From Hormiphora californensis (taxonomy: Eukaryota; Ctenophora; Tentaculata; Cydippida; Pleurobrachiidae), in contig CM035351.1 of NCBI GenBank assembly GCA_020137815.1, positions 9,592,969 through 9,656,968 of the forward strand: DNA of 64,000 nt. Reading direction: 5' to 3'. The notes beneath the pieces are model-generated. The model was not told where the DNA came from, did not search any database, and saw only the letters and a list, made by a program, of their open reading frames with translations. Below are positions 11,742-23,795 of the stretch, piece after piece (positions within the stretch are counted from its first letter, which is position 1; the number at the start of each line of letters is the position of its first letter). The translations under genes and the position numbers were made by a program.

Positions 11742-11880
11742 CACACAGCAAACACCTGTTGTAATCTCGTCAGGTAACCTGAGTCTGTGGGTGGAAAGGA
11801 TTGAGGTGTCAAAGTTAAAACCCGCTGTGGAATACTATGATGAGAATCAGGAGAGGGACGGGGATGAGACTTCTAGATAG
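8634..11880 (+). CDS. Compact ANKRD11/ANKRD12-like ankyrin chromatin cofactor
   Basis: Nine exons join cleanly: 8634-8710, 8779-8923, 8977-9240, 9337-9501, 9580-9703, 9774-10182, 10865-11051, 11197-11650 and 11774-11880, giving about 643 residues. The N-terminal LTERQQIALVMKL matches the segment before the ankyrin block of ANKRD11/12. Ankyrin repeats follow (HGESPLQKAAIKGD, AGWSPLHEAACKGH, NETPLHDAAINGHPK). The C-terminus has the family's end domain (MRHPTPSACSVLV, then the helical FDELAGSLYQRHKQEA). Vertebrate ANKRD11/12 are over 2,000-residue nuclear cofactors that recruit deacetylases; here the long middle is almost absent. The intron between exons 6 and 7 carries a tandem repeat with a MITE inside. 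The last intron has a CT microsatellite. Confidence 0.88.
10227..10862 (+). repeat. Tandem repeat of about 37 bp abutting a splice acceptor (ANKRD11/12-like gene)
   Basis: Units built from CTGTATACACAGTTACACAT plus TCTCTCCCTGTACA recur about 11-13 times and run into the true acceptor at 10864. The unit supplies an ACAG and a pyrimidine tract identical to those of the real acceptor. The array is interrupted by a MITE at 10615-10798. Open frames read across it are artefacts of the repeat. Confidence 0.9.
10615..10798. mobile_element. 184 bp MITE (Tc1/mariner type), TA target duplication
   Basis: The ends are inverted repeats of 27 bp with one mismatch, starting CCTTATTACCTCTAT on both sides. 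The element is inserted in a tandem repeat whose unit reads CACTG-TA-TACACAG. Here it reads CACTG-TA-element-TA-TACACAG, an exact TA duplication. There is no coding capacity. TA duplication and short terminal repeats are typical of non-autonomous Tc1/mariner elements. Confidence 0.9.
11663..11739 (+). repeat. (CT)n microsatellite in the last intron of the ANKRD11/12-like gene
   Basis: Almost pure CT dinucleotides about 20 bases downstream of the donor at 11651. Open frames of Ser/Leu or Arg/Glu across it are artefacts. Confidence 0.95.
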
Positions 11881-11927
11881 TTGGAGGACTGAGTTACGTA
11901 GTGATCAGTTAATTTGTAGTGAGAATT

Positions 11928-11931
<4 letters not shown>

Positions 11932-11979
<48 letters not shown>
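11932..11979 (+). repeat. (GA)n microsatellite in the 3' flank of the ANKRD11/12-like gene
   Basis: A pure GA run about 50 bases after the stop codon, probably within the 3' untranslated region. Confidence 0.9.
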
Positions 11980-11984
<5 letters not shown>

Positions 11985-12171
11985 CAGAATATAATTGTTT
12001 ATGTGTGAGTGTATTATAGCTTGTGCCATGTTTTGAAGTCTTTTAGTAAACTGCTACCGAAATATGCGGCTAATATGCGTGTCTTCACTTATATGTCCTC
12101 TCTACCACTTTTAGATCCTTTTGTCTAAGCCGTCTCACAGGCTTTCTACACATGTTACATTCTCCCTAGCT

Positions 12172-15100
12172 ATGGAATTAGTTGATATTGTGACGTGTAT
12201 TGCAGACCCGCTGATGCTTGAAGAGGGTGTGTTCAAGATCTGGCTAAATGGGTACACAGGTAACATATCTCTCTTTATTACCCCGGGAAGGGGGGTTACA
12301 GGTCCCCTTACCTTCCTCTAACCCAAACTATCCCGTGCAGCCGAACAAGCTGTTGAGATCAGGTTCCAGCGTGATATGAGCTGTGCTGGCGTGTCACGTG
12401 ATATAGTGACACTAGACACCAAGGACCAGTACCAGACCTTTGAGATGTTGGAGAACTTGTTTAGGAAACCTCCCCTGTTGGCTGTTTCACCCATAGTCAA
12501 CATGCCCCGTATAACTGATACCTTGCTGCAACAGTGAGTGTACGTTACCACACACGTGATCAAGGTATCAGACACATGACCCCCCTCTCTGTTATACAGG
12601 TACTATACACTAGATGAAGAAGTAGCTAGGGAGTTAGTAGGGAGAGGGAGGAAGATGACGGCAAGATTTAGAAAGGACTTGGATGGCATTTCTGAGAAAA
12701 CTGGAATACCCCTAAGAAGCTGTCTGAGGCAGTATGATAATATCAGACGTATCTATAAGGTACAGTTATACAGATCTCAAACTGGGGGAACATGCTGTGA
12801 AATAGTTCAACACTCCATTGTTGTAGGATACCTAGAGAAAGAGTGCTACTGTTTTGCTGCTGTGTAGTTCAGCCCCCCTCCCCCATTTTAATGCAGGATG
12901 TGGACGAGAAAGAGGGGAAGTTAATATCAAACATTCAGCGGCACTATGGCCTAACTGGGAGGCTGTGTCAGCAATACGCCGCCATTATATATATCTTGGA
13001 TAATCGACTAGAGGTGTCTACTAGAAAGTGAGTGAAAAGTAGAAATCATAAAATTGGAATAACATATATCTCATATCATATATGTTTTACACACACACAT
13101 TTTACACACACTTGAACAGGGGTGGTTCACAATCCCTCTTTGAAACTCTAGAAACGTCACTACCACCAGGGTTTACTAGATGTAGGTTTCTCGGCCAGTT
13201 TCATGTTAACAGTTTTGTGTTCTATTTCCAGCTCCAGCTTGACCTTGTAATCAGCGTTGCCAGGTAGAACCTCACTCCCGTCCTGCCTGGGGGCCTTGCT
13301 TTCATCCGCTAATTCACTAGTATCTACCCTGGGTAGTTGGGACCAGACAATTCTATTGCCACAACCAACCCTTTTTTCCTTTTCCGTTTTCTTCATATTC
13401 ACTGTCGTATGGTCGATACGCTCTATCGTTAGACCAGATGCCAGGTTCCATTTGAATCGGAATCTCCCAACTCTAGTATAATCTTGATGTCTCACGTCAG
13501 CAGAAAGAGATGGATAGCCCCCATCTTTGTTGCCACAAACTGTGGCTCCATCACATCCTTCCACCTTTATCCACACTTCTCCACATTGGTTACACTTTCT
13601 TGCATCAACTTCACTCTTCTGGGCGAGCTTGTCGGTCATCTTCCTAATCTCAAACATGATAACTCGCATTCTATTGGCCAGCATTGCACAATGACCTGCC
13701 TCTGTGTTCTTATTCGGACCTATCAAGGTATAACCTAATTCATCGCAAAAGTCAGACTGTATTCGAGCGAGTTCTCCAGCCATCCAAGTTTGGAAAGAGA
13801 ACAGCAAGTCAGTAAGATCCTTTCCTTGGTAGTTTGGTAGGATGCTGTCAAAACGTTCCTTCATCTCTAGGAACGTGTCCACTCTGCGGTTGATGGCTTT
13901 TATTGCCCGTCTGTCTCGGGGAGAAATACGGAATATCTTCAGGAATTTGTCTCCGTCTATCTGGAAGTCTATTGGTTTAGTGGATTCACTAACATTTCTC
14001 AAGTTGTCCAGTAACTTCTGCTTGTCTTCCTGCTTGCTGGTAACCACTACATCGTCAATCATACAGTTGTCACGGATTATATTCTTGAGTTGCTCGCAGG
14101 TATAGTCAACAGTGTCCATATGGGTCACTAGAACACCCACTAACTCCTCTGGCAACTCATATAGCTTCTCACTGTACTGGTTTATCTTATCCACTACAGT
14201 GTCCATCCTAGTTTCCGCCTTAACAATTATAAACATCTTGGAAACAGGAGCGAAGTTGATTGCCCCAGCAACCCACTGGTTCTGATCAAATGGATCCTTC
14301 AGTGCATTGCAACCAGGTGTGTCCGCTATCATCATTGAACCGTCAAAACTCCAGAACACCTCGCTCGTAGTCGTACAACTAAACATGCTGTCTCCGCTTC
14401 TTCCTGTCTGTTCTGCTAGCTTCTCAACAATTGTAGACTTTCCTGTCCCCACATCGCCAATCATCACAATAAAGGGTATCTTCTTCTCCATCATACCCGT
14501 AAACCGTAGAAACTTCGTCCATAGACTAATACTTAAACCTAGCACCATGTTTGCTAAAATGTTTGTTATTTATGATAACATTGTGTTTTGACATACCGCC
14601 TAGAACCCATACTCAAAACACCTAGGCTTAGACCGAACAGGGTCATATAAGGTTGACAATACACGGCCTATCATCAGAACGAGAAGCAAGAATACTTATA
14701 TTAGTTATGGGTGGGAAAATACACCTTATACAGAAGTTGCACAGATTATTATACGCATCGAAGCAAAATTCGACAAAACACTGTCACATTATGTTTTTAG
14801 AAGAAAGATAGCGTTGTATTTGAGTTTCTTCTCTTCTTTATCTCTCTCTCTCTCTCTAGCTCTCTCCCTCTCTCTCCCTCCTTATCTCTATCTTCTATTA
14901 CTCTTCTTCAATACTACAGAAGAGCTGTAACTCGGCTCTAGTAAAAGCTGCTGTGGCTGAATCCTGCAACTAGTGCATATTTTTTAACTGCGAAACTTAC
15001 TCAGCCAATGGGCAAGGTCTGAAGTGCTGGATTTCAAGCACTACCCTTCCCTTACCCCACACCCAGGTTACCTAAGTTGAGTTACGATATGTTGGTACGG

Positions 15101-15930
15101 TGTGTGCTAGCGATCATGCAGGAATGGTGTTCCCCATTGGGGGATTCTACCACTGACATGGATATAGACAGGTAGTAACACCCATGTATGTAGTAACACC
15201 CTCTCTCATCATGTTGGTAGTAATTAGTAACACACAGGTTACAGGTAGTAACACACATCTCATCAGTCATCACCCACCCTTTTGAGGTGAAATCACTAAC
15301 ACATCCACATCCCTGTGTAGACACTTTCTAAAGGAGTTACACAGTTTGAGGGACCGGGTACCAGATACACTCCTGAGCAGTTTCGTAGCATGCAGTGCCG
15401 AGGCAATTAAAAACAACCCTGAGAACCCTAAAAATACAGGTTTGTCCCATCACACAATATATTGAGGCCCTACATTCCTTATTACCCCTACCTCCTCTCA
15501 GTTCTGGAGAGTAAGAGGTTGGTACACCGTCTCCTATCCCTGGGGTACTCCCTGGTTCACACTAAGAACCTGACAGACCTGTTCCTGGACCTGGAGGAGG
15601 AGATATTGGAACCCTGGTTCTCTGCAGGCCTCACCATCACCAACCTAGATGCAATGATAACCGTTATTATGGGCAACTTTGTTAACGTCCTTACCAACAA
15701 CGGGTAAGTAGTGGGGGGGGGGGGGTTGTAACAGGGTTCAGCAGTAACCAGCACTGGGTATCAGGTGGTGTGTGTGTGTGGTTGTATATCAATATAGTTG
15801 ACTACTAGGGTGGCACTCATCACAACATAACACCTTATCTCCTTTTCACAGGTTCTCCTCAGCAGTACCGGTGTTTAGTAGGTACCTAAAAGCCACGACA
15901 TGCTGTTTACTCTACATGGGTAACAGATGA
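12172..15930 (+). CDS. FIBP: Acidic FGF intracellular-binding protein
   Basis: Exons (approximate): 12172-12260, 12341-12537, 12600-12760, 12897-13029, 15069-15171, 15321-15439, 15502-15702 and 15852-15930. Family landmarks are DPLMLEEGVFKIWLNGYT at the N-terminus, the central FRKDLDGISEKTGIPLRSC and RQYDNIRRIYK, NIQRHYGLTGRLCQQYAA, LPKLSYDMLVRCVLAIMQ, and the C-terminal LTDLFLDLEEEILEPW. FIBP binds acidic FGF inside the cell and is linked to mitogenic signalling; its biochemical activity is unknown. The fourth intron (13030-15068) contains a complete opposite-strand GTPase gene and otherwise only CT-rich and featureless DNA (14590-15068). The donor at 15172 (GTAGTAACAC) is reiterated three more times just inside the following intron. 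Confidence 0.93.
13160..14548 (-). CDS. Single-exon P-loop GTPase (AIG1/septin-like fold) with C-terminal Cys motif, nested in FIBP
   Basis: An intact 462-codon frame from the ATG at 14548, antisense inside a FIBP intron. A P-loop GDVGTGKST (about residues 31-39), a switch-like DTPG (about residue 78) and a THMD motif (about residue 147) indicate a TRAFAC-class GTPase of the AIG1/GIMAP or septin kind. The C-terminal third has paired cysteines (CNQCGEVWIKVEGCDGATVC) that could bind zinc. I do not recognise a named orthologue. AIG1-type GTPases act on membranes in immunity and vesicle traffic, but that role is not shown here. Its intronless structure and nested position suggest arrival by retroposition or transposition. 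Confidence 0.8.
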   Translation of the reverse strand: MVLGLSISLWTKFLRFTGMMEKKIPFIVMIGDVGTGKSTIVEKLAEQTGRSGDSMFSCTTTSEVFWSFDGSMMIADTPGCNALKDPFDQNQWVAGAINFAPVSKMFIIVKAETRMDTVVDKINQYSEKLYELPEELVGVLVTHMDTVDYTCEQLKNIIRDNCMIDDVVVTSKQEDKQKLLDNLRNVSESTKPIDFQIDGDKFLKIFRISPRDRRAIKAINRRVDTFLEMKERFDSILPNYQGKDLTDLLFSFQTWMAGELARIQSDFCDELGYTLIGPNKNTEAGHCAMLANRMRVIMFEIRKMTDKLAQKSEVDARKCNQCGEVWIKVEGCDGATVCGNKDGGYPSLSADVRHQDYTRVGRFRFKWNLASGLTIERIDHTTVNMKKTEKEKRVGCGNRIVWSQLPRVDTSELADESKAPRQDGSEVLPGNADYKVKLELEIEHKTVNMKLAEKPTSSKPWW

Positions 15931-16280
15931 GAGACTGCCAGTCAGCCCCTTGAAATAGTGCTGCTTGTGTGTTACCTACAACTTGTGGGCGACGTTCTGC
16001 CCATTTGGAAATCTGTTCGTGTTGGATGAAAAGAGAGAGACGACATATATTTGTCTACCTGTGAGACTCTCGTTGTGCTCATTTCCGTGTTTTACACACA
16101 GTACATGATGTGTACATGTATATTGTACATGTGTACATGTGTATTGTACCTTTGTTGTTGTACAACGTGATCCGCATATATTACTATCCTGTACCCTCCC
16201 ACCTACTGCATTTAGTACTCCTCCTCTCCCTCCCCACCCTTCATTCCCACACACACACTAGCTGATGCTGATGATGGGTT
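15931..16280. other. Intergenic FIBP-TTC7
   Basis: 350 bp holding the FIBP 3' end and the TTC7 5' region. Repeated TGTACATGTG-type words occur at about 16108-16150. No gene seen. Confidence 0.6.
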
Positions 16281-16646
16281 ATGGCTAGTAAACAATACAA
16301 CAAGATCAATGAACTGCTGGAACGGGCCAGAATCGAGGGAGACTGGGGCAACGTTAGTCAGGTAACACATGTCACTATCAATCAATCAAAAATCAATCAA
16401 AACACCGCTCGGTGGCGGGGTGCCTCTTTATTACTGGGCAAATATCATTAATAATCATAATGTATATAATATCAATTAAGATACATTATAAAATAGATTT
16501 GTGAACACGACACTATAAGGGGATGAATGGTATCACGTGGCATATTTTTGGCAGTGTTTAGGTTGAAAGATAACATAGCAGGACGCGATATATTGAGAGA
16601 TAGGAAGATAGGGAGTGAGAGAGAGATCAGTGGGAGAGCAAGAGGG

Positions 16647-16715
<69 letters not shown>

Positions 16716-19700
16716 CGAGCGATGATGCGATATGGCTAGTGGCAGTTAGGTCATTTAATTTGTTGTAGTATAAAGTTTGTTTCTTCCCATGAATTTGGGT
16801 TAGTTTCGTTTTTTTGGGATTGTAGTTTTAGCAACATTTTGGTGATCCCTTTTTTAAAGGGGTCATAGAATCTATCGCATATGTGCTTCTTTTTATTATT
16901 TGTTGTTGCAGTGTCATTGTCGCATAGATCATACAGAAGATTGTAAAGCCTGGGTCCAATATGTGCGATTTGATAATTAGAGCGTGTCAGTCGAAAGTGT
17001 GGAGCATTAAATATCTTTTTTGTCTCGTGCCTGGTTGCGTAGGGTGCTGCCCCCTGTGACTTAAGTTCGAAAAACGCGGATATTTTTGGGGGTGCAACAC
17101 CGAGGCGTACTTTGTGCAACTGGCCTAAAATTGACTTAGCGATAAGGTTTGGTAGGGCAAGGAGGGAGCATTCTTCAAAAATGGGCTTGGTATGGCTAGG
17201 GAGCTCTCCTGTCGCTTTATCATAGTATATTATAGTCTTTCCAGACCCCATAGCTCTAATAGCCTTCTTTTGGGCGGCGAACAAGGAGGCCAATCGGTTT
17301 ATTGGAATAGTTCCCCATGCCGATGCACAGTAGATCAGATGCGACTCGACAAAACTACAATATATATTTTTTAGAGGTTTAGGTGGTAGTATTTTCCTTA
17401 ACTTGTATAAAAGGCCTGCGTTACGCGATATTTTGGAAGTGAGCGCCATTACGTGTGTACTCCAGTTTAAGTTGGCGTCGATTATGACACCCAGGAATCT
17501 GGCCTCCTGTTTAAGCTGAACTAAAGTGTCATTTAAGGACACTGCTATTTTAGAGCTCTTTTGTTTTGTGTTGTTATTGAACACGAGGAGGTTTGTTTTC
17601 TCTATGTTTAGTTTTAAGCCATTTTTAGAGACCCATGCCTGGACAGCTCGGAGTGCACGGTTGCATTTCTGCTCAAGCTCACTGTGGGTTTCAGCTGTGA
17701 TTAGAAGATTCGAGTCGTCAGCGAAGATAAAAAACTCAGCGAGGTCGGTTGATAGTGGTAGGTCGTTAATATAAATTAAGAAAAGAGTCGGGCCTAATAC
17801 TGACCCTTGTGGCACACCATGTGAGATGAGCTCCTTTTCAGAACAAAGATTGTTTACATGGACGTATTGACTTCTTTCTATTAAGTAAGATCGGAACCAG
17901 TCTAAATTTTTCCCTCTAATACCGTAGTGCTCTAGTTTAGTCAGGAGGATCTCATGATCCACCATATCGAACGCTTTGCTAAAGTCTAATAGAAGTAGAG
18001 CTGCTACTTGTTTACGTTCGAGGGCCCTAATTATGTTATATTGTGCGTCCAGTATGGCATGCTCGCAGGAGTGAGCGCCCCTGAAGCCATACTGGGAGGC
18101 AAAGAGTATGTTGTGAGTTTTTAAATGGCTAACGAGTCGAGATTGCATCACTTTCTCATAGAGTTTTGAAAAAGCAGAAAGTAATGAAATTGGACGGTAG
18201 TTTTTTATGTCCGATTTAGACCCCCCTTTGTGCAACGGCACAATTTTTGCTATCTTTAGTTCATTAGGTACTAGTCCTTGTTCCAGTGATTTTGTAATTG
18301 CAAAACTTAAAATTCCGGACATTACATGACCTACTGATTTCAATGGCTTTATAGATATGTCCGAGGTTGCCTTGTCTTTTAGACCCCTTATTAGGGCTGC
18401 TACTTCACTTGCTGGTACAACAGCAGATGGCATACTTTCTTGGCAACGGTTGTTGTTTGGAATTGGATTTCCTTGACCAATATGCTCAGCAGCATTCAGC
18501 TTTATTTTATTCTTTAATTCTTGAGCAATATTTTTAAAGTAGTCATTGAACGAATTTGCTATATCACGGTTGTTGCTAAACTTTTGACCTTTGTATTCTA
18601 ACTTACCAATATTAGCCCTACTTTTCGGTTTGCGATTTAATAGATCGTTTATCATTGCCCACTGTTTCTTGCTATTCGAGACATGCTCTTCGAAGTATGA
18701 GGTGTAAAATTTCTTTTTCGCGATTATGGTGTGTTTACGGACAAATTTTTTCATCTTTAGGTATTTAACTTCGTTTTCTATAATAGGGTTTTTAATGAAT
18801 TTTCGGTAAAGAGAGTTTTTACGGGCGCAGGCGCATTTGAGCCAATCAAGAAGCCAGGGGCATGACTTGCGTCGCGATCTATTTTTACTTGCCTTGCGCT
18901 TTAGTAGCGGAAAATGTTTATTGTAAATTTCCTGATATTTTTCAGATATAGTATGTAGAATATTATCAGCATTTTCTAGATTTAAGATGTAGCTCCAGTC
19001 GGTAGATTCTATTTCTTGTCTGAATGTTTCCATAGAAGCCTTATTAATGATGCGGCTAGGAGCAAGTGTGCCTACGTCTTTATGGTAAAAACTATAATTT
19101 GTAAAACGAACAAAGGTGGCTAGGTGATCTGACAGATCGAAGTCGGAGACAATACCTGATTTAGTAATAGCTGTGCAATCGTTGCTAAAAATATGGTCAA
19201 TAAGTGTAGCTGAGTGATTTGTCACTCTGGTCGGTCGCGATATTAGCTGCACAAATCCATATTCAGTAAGTTTGTCAACAAATTTTGTGCAGTAATCTGA
19301 CTTTCCATATTCTAGAAGATTTATGTTGCTATCTCCCATTAGGAAAATTCTTTTGTGTTTATCCCTACCTAGTTTAGTAAGAAGCTCCTCTATTTTCCTG
19401 GAGAACTTTAGATAGTCAGAGTTTGGAGATCTATAATAGTTACAGACTACAATGTTTTTTTCCTTCTCCTGCTGGATCTCTATTGTAAGAAACTCACCGG
19501 AGAGGGGATCTGAACTATCGCAAAGGTTAGGCCTAATTTTCACACATTGAGGATTGCCGAGTCGCGTGTGTACGTATATGGCAAGCCCGCCCCCTCTGTT
19601 TGAAGATCTAGCTGGATGTTGTAAGAAGGGGCTGTGAAAGTTATCTAAGTGTAGCTCGTTACCACCGAAGGGAAGATTTGCTTCGTTGAGATTTGTTTCA

Positions 19701-22700
19701 TTGAAGCAAATAATGTCAAACTTTTGATAGAATTCTATATTTTCCCTAATATTAGCTATGTTGTGTGTAAGCGATCTAATATTAGAAGATAGGATTTGTA
19801 TCTGTTTACTTAGGTTACCTTTAATACGGTCAGAAGGAGTGTAATTACATGAGTCTAGTACTGAGGACGGTAGTTGCCATGCACCCATATCAGTTGATAT
19901 ATGTGCATCACTATCGAACTCAGCTACATACGTCGCGGCATGTTTTTTAGCGTAGGGGTTGAACGCGGTTTCCAGTTTGACGAAACTGGAGGTGGTTTTA
20001 GATATAATATCCCCAGGAAAAATATTTTGGTGGCACGATTTACATCCTAATGTCCCCAAGGAACAACTATTATGGACAGACATCTCACAAATCCAGCATG
20101 TGGTTAATTTGTATCTATTTCCTAGTTTTTGACAGACATTACACGGCTTAGTGGTATTTAGTATCTTTGAGTGGCCGCGGGTTTCAGATACAGTAAGATT
20201 TAGGCATGTAAGAGGTAGCATATCTAGGGTGCAAGTCTCGCATGTCCAGTGCTGAGTTAAATTTAGATTTGAGAGTTGTTGTATGTCTGTTGGAGTAAGA
20301 GAAGCACACTTACTATGCTGAGTAGTCCCACATAGAGAGCATGTTATACTCGGTTTGTGGGGTAAACATTTTTTTGAACATTTTTTACATTTGTCGTGTT
20401 CACTTAGAAATTTAGTTAGTGTTTGATTAATGGCGGATAATAATAAGAAAAAATTTGGTAGTTAGGCACGGAATGAGAAAGCGGGTGAGGCTTTTTGTAC
20501 ACGCCGTGTCTACCTACTGCGGTGTATTTTCTGTAGAGATAAGCAGAATGAATAAGTTGGCTATTGTATTTAAATTGTTGTTTCGGGCCTGGTTAGCTTT
20601 TTAATAGATAAGTGTGAAGCAGAATTTGTTTGTTAATTCAGAGAAATTGGGGGATTCGGAGAGAGGGGAAGTAGTATAGTAGAGAATCAAGCCGAGCAGA
20701 AAGCGACCGAAAAGCAGCGGTGTGTGTAGTTTTGTCATGTTGTCAGGTGAGACGTGCACTGAGGTTGTGTGATGGGTGGTTAACATCGATGTCTATCAAA
20801 AACGTAAGTGGGTTGGAATACCCAGACGGCCCCAGAACTCTGGTCGTAAGTCCCAACATCGCCTCTCAGTACATTCAAAAAATAAGAAACTTAACAAACT
20901 TTTCCTTATAATAGATTCTAAGTGTGTCTGGGCTGTCAGCGACAGGTGGATCCCATTCCCTCGCGGACTGAGAATCGGGGGGCCACCAGCTTTCCAGAAC
21001 TTGGTGGCGGACCAGTGGGTGTCGAGAAAGCGGAGGTTCGGAAGGGAGCGCGAGAAGTCGAACACCAAATTGTTTATGCTATTTATCTCCCGGTTTAGCC
21101 ACGGGCCTACTCTGTTCTCGGCGGTATCTAGGACAGAGTTAAAGACAAATAGGGTATCAGCGTAGGTAGAGCTCAATCTTGAGAGAATTGGACGAATGTG
21201 ATTGAACAGAGAGTATCCCCGTTCCCCGTATCGGGACAGGTCATTGATTCCGGAGCTAATGAACACAATGTCTGTGTTTCTAAATAAATGTTCGTACTGT
21301 TCCAGATGGGTGAGCTGATAGAGCCGCCGATAGACCACCTGTACACCCTTACCCCACTTCAGTTGAGCTCCAAGACCGTTGTAGATGGAGTCAGTTAGAA
21401 TTAGCACCCTCTTTGGTGGGGTTACAGGTACCTCGGTCGGTTCCCTTACAGGAGGGATGATTGTTCTAGTGCTAGCTGGGGTGATTTTCCTAAAAGTGAG
21501 TGACACACGAGACCCCACGGTTCCATCCGCCGGGATAGAGTGTTCCCAGTGACGTTGACTGGATTTGGTCATAGAATAAACGGAGCCATTACCTAACTCT
21601 ATTTCACGCGACTGTTTGGGCCCCGTTATACTCCTAAAGTGTAATGAGCGGGACTGGCCAATGGAGACACACACAATCTCCGAGTCATCCTCAATTTCGA
21701 GTTCATCGTCGCTGTGGAAGGGGATGGATGACTCACCGGATGGGTAGAAATTTAGGAGGCAGCTCCATGTTGGAGAGAAGCCATCTATCAGGTTACTTAG
21801 TTGCGCCTGGATAGATGGTATGATACCGGAGGCCGGGAAGGGTTGGGCGGTGTGTGTCTTTCCCCCATATGTGTAGTTCTCCGGCCCAAAACTACAGACA
21901 TACCTAGTTCCTTCTCTGTCCAAATGTAGCCCGGCGGTTACAGATTCCGGAGAAATATCAGCATCAATATCAATTGCACACAACACTCTTACCGGATCGA
22001 TGCTTGTGGGTGTGGGGTCAGTGGCTGCAGCGGCTAGCGTTCGTGGAGTATCGTCCGTATGTAAGGGGAGAGAGACTGGGTTAGTTGTTGAAGTCGCTGT
22101 TGTTGTCGTGTGTGTCTCTGTTTGTGTCCCAATAGACATCATTCTCGGGGCAGGATTGCCTGGCAGGCTAAGTCTCTTTCTCATGGGGGTTGAAATAGCA
22201 GAGGGGGCGAACATAGCGGCTGTAGGGGCAGACATAGACATATCACGTCTAGTGGCACTCATTAACTCATCTACATCCTCAATTAAAATGTCTATTGCAG
22301 ATTTCTCAATTAAAGTGTCTATTATATCTGTAGTAACATCTGCTTCCTCTTTCCTATCTCTGTGCAGTATCTCCTTCATCTCGTTCCTACGTAGTAGTCG
22401 TGTTTCTCTGTCGGTCGGAAGATCTACCTCACCTGGTATAGGAGTGGGTGCCAGGGTGGTATCAGAGGGCGTGGTTGACAAATGGGCAACCAGCCCTGGC
22501 GGCCCAGTCTCTTGGTGTTGCTGCGATGCGGTCATCATGCTCGGCGAGTTATCTTACTATTCGATCGCGATTGATAAGAGCAACATACAAGAGATGAGAG
22601 AAGTTGAAGTGGACTAATCACTAGATCCCCACTAAAACACACACTAACCCTATATTCCTGCCCCTCAGTATGCCCAAGCATTGCCGAACGAGCAGTCCAC

Positions 22701-23176
22701 CCTGAGATTTGTGAGTCTGGCGGAGTGCATGTTAGAGCAGACCCTGACATCACGGGAGAATGGACGATACAGCTACGATTCTCTTCACCTCGCTAAAGAC
22801 TACCTAAACAAGGTACTAGTGGAGAGAGATAGATAGAGAGATAGAGAGAGGGGATAGTGTTGCCTAGTAGTTAGTACCAAACAAGGCAACAATAGTAAAG
22901 AGATGTGTTCAACTTACATCTCTTTGATTCATCTCCCGTTTAGATTTCTCCTGCGTCTTCTATCTTTCTAGTGTTTGTCACTCTACATGTCTAATATCAA
23001 TTAGTTAACCTGCAGTGTGTATCAGCTCTTTCTATAGCTTGTCATCTGCATGGAGGCGTGTGAGGTACATCTCATTATATTGACAGTTTTAGTAGCTGTC
23101 GCCCACATACTCTTTCCCTTCATTTCTCTCTTTTCTCGCTCTCTTACTCTCTTTTCCCTCTCATTCCTTCTCTCTT

Positions 23177-23269
<93 letters not shown>

Positions 23270-23727
23270 TCTCTCTCTCCCTTTCTAGCTTTTCTCCATC
23301 TCTCTCGCTCTCTCCCACTCTCTCACACATACTACCCTCGCCACTGAAACTACATAACGGTCTATACTCTACATTTCTTGCATTTCCTGTGGATCATATT
23401 AGAATGTGCCAGTTTTGTGGTTTGATTGGTTGTTGTGCTCCCACCCTGCCTCACTCCCATTCTGTAGAGGTAACCATGGCGGTAACCCCATTAATTCTTG
23501 CATGTAACCATGGTTACCGTACTAAACCTACTGATGATCTGTCTGTAACCATGGTAACCCCACTAATTACATGTAACCACAGGCACTGGCCCACCAAGAC
23601 AAGACGAACCAGAGTTACAAAGAAGCTATACTTCTCCAAGCTAAGATGTTCTATGTTCAGGGAAAGTTCCAAGAGTGCCTTGATACCCTCTCTCAGGTTT
23701 GTAACACTTGATTGTTCTCTCTCTCTA

Positions 23728-23795
<68 letters not shown>

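Larger units (their letters stand above)
16378..22617 (-). mobile_element. Apparently full-length non-LTR retrotransposon (CR1/L2-like), antisense in TTC7 intron 1
   Basis: The element reads on minus. ORF1 (22538-20796) is followed by a 330 bp gap and then ORF2 (from about 20460 to 16751). The 3' untranslated part contains a (GA/CT)n run and an AATAAA near 16433, and ends in GATT-type repeats near 16378-16405, as in CR1/L2 elements, which end in short microsatellites rather than poly(A). A six-base direct repeat, TCACTA, at 16372-16377 and 22618-22623 may be the target duplication and sets the limits proposed here. Both frames are intact, so insertion was probably recent. Confidence 0.8.
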
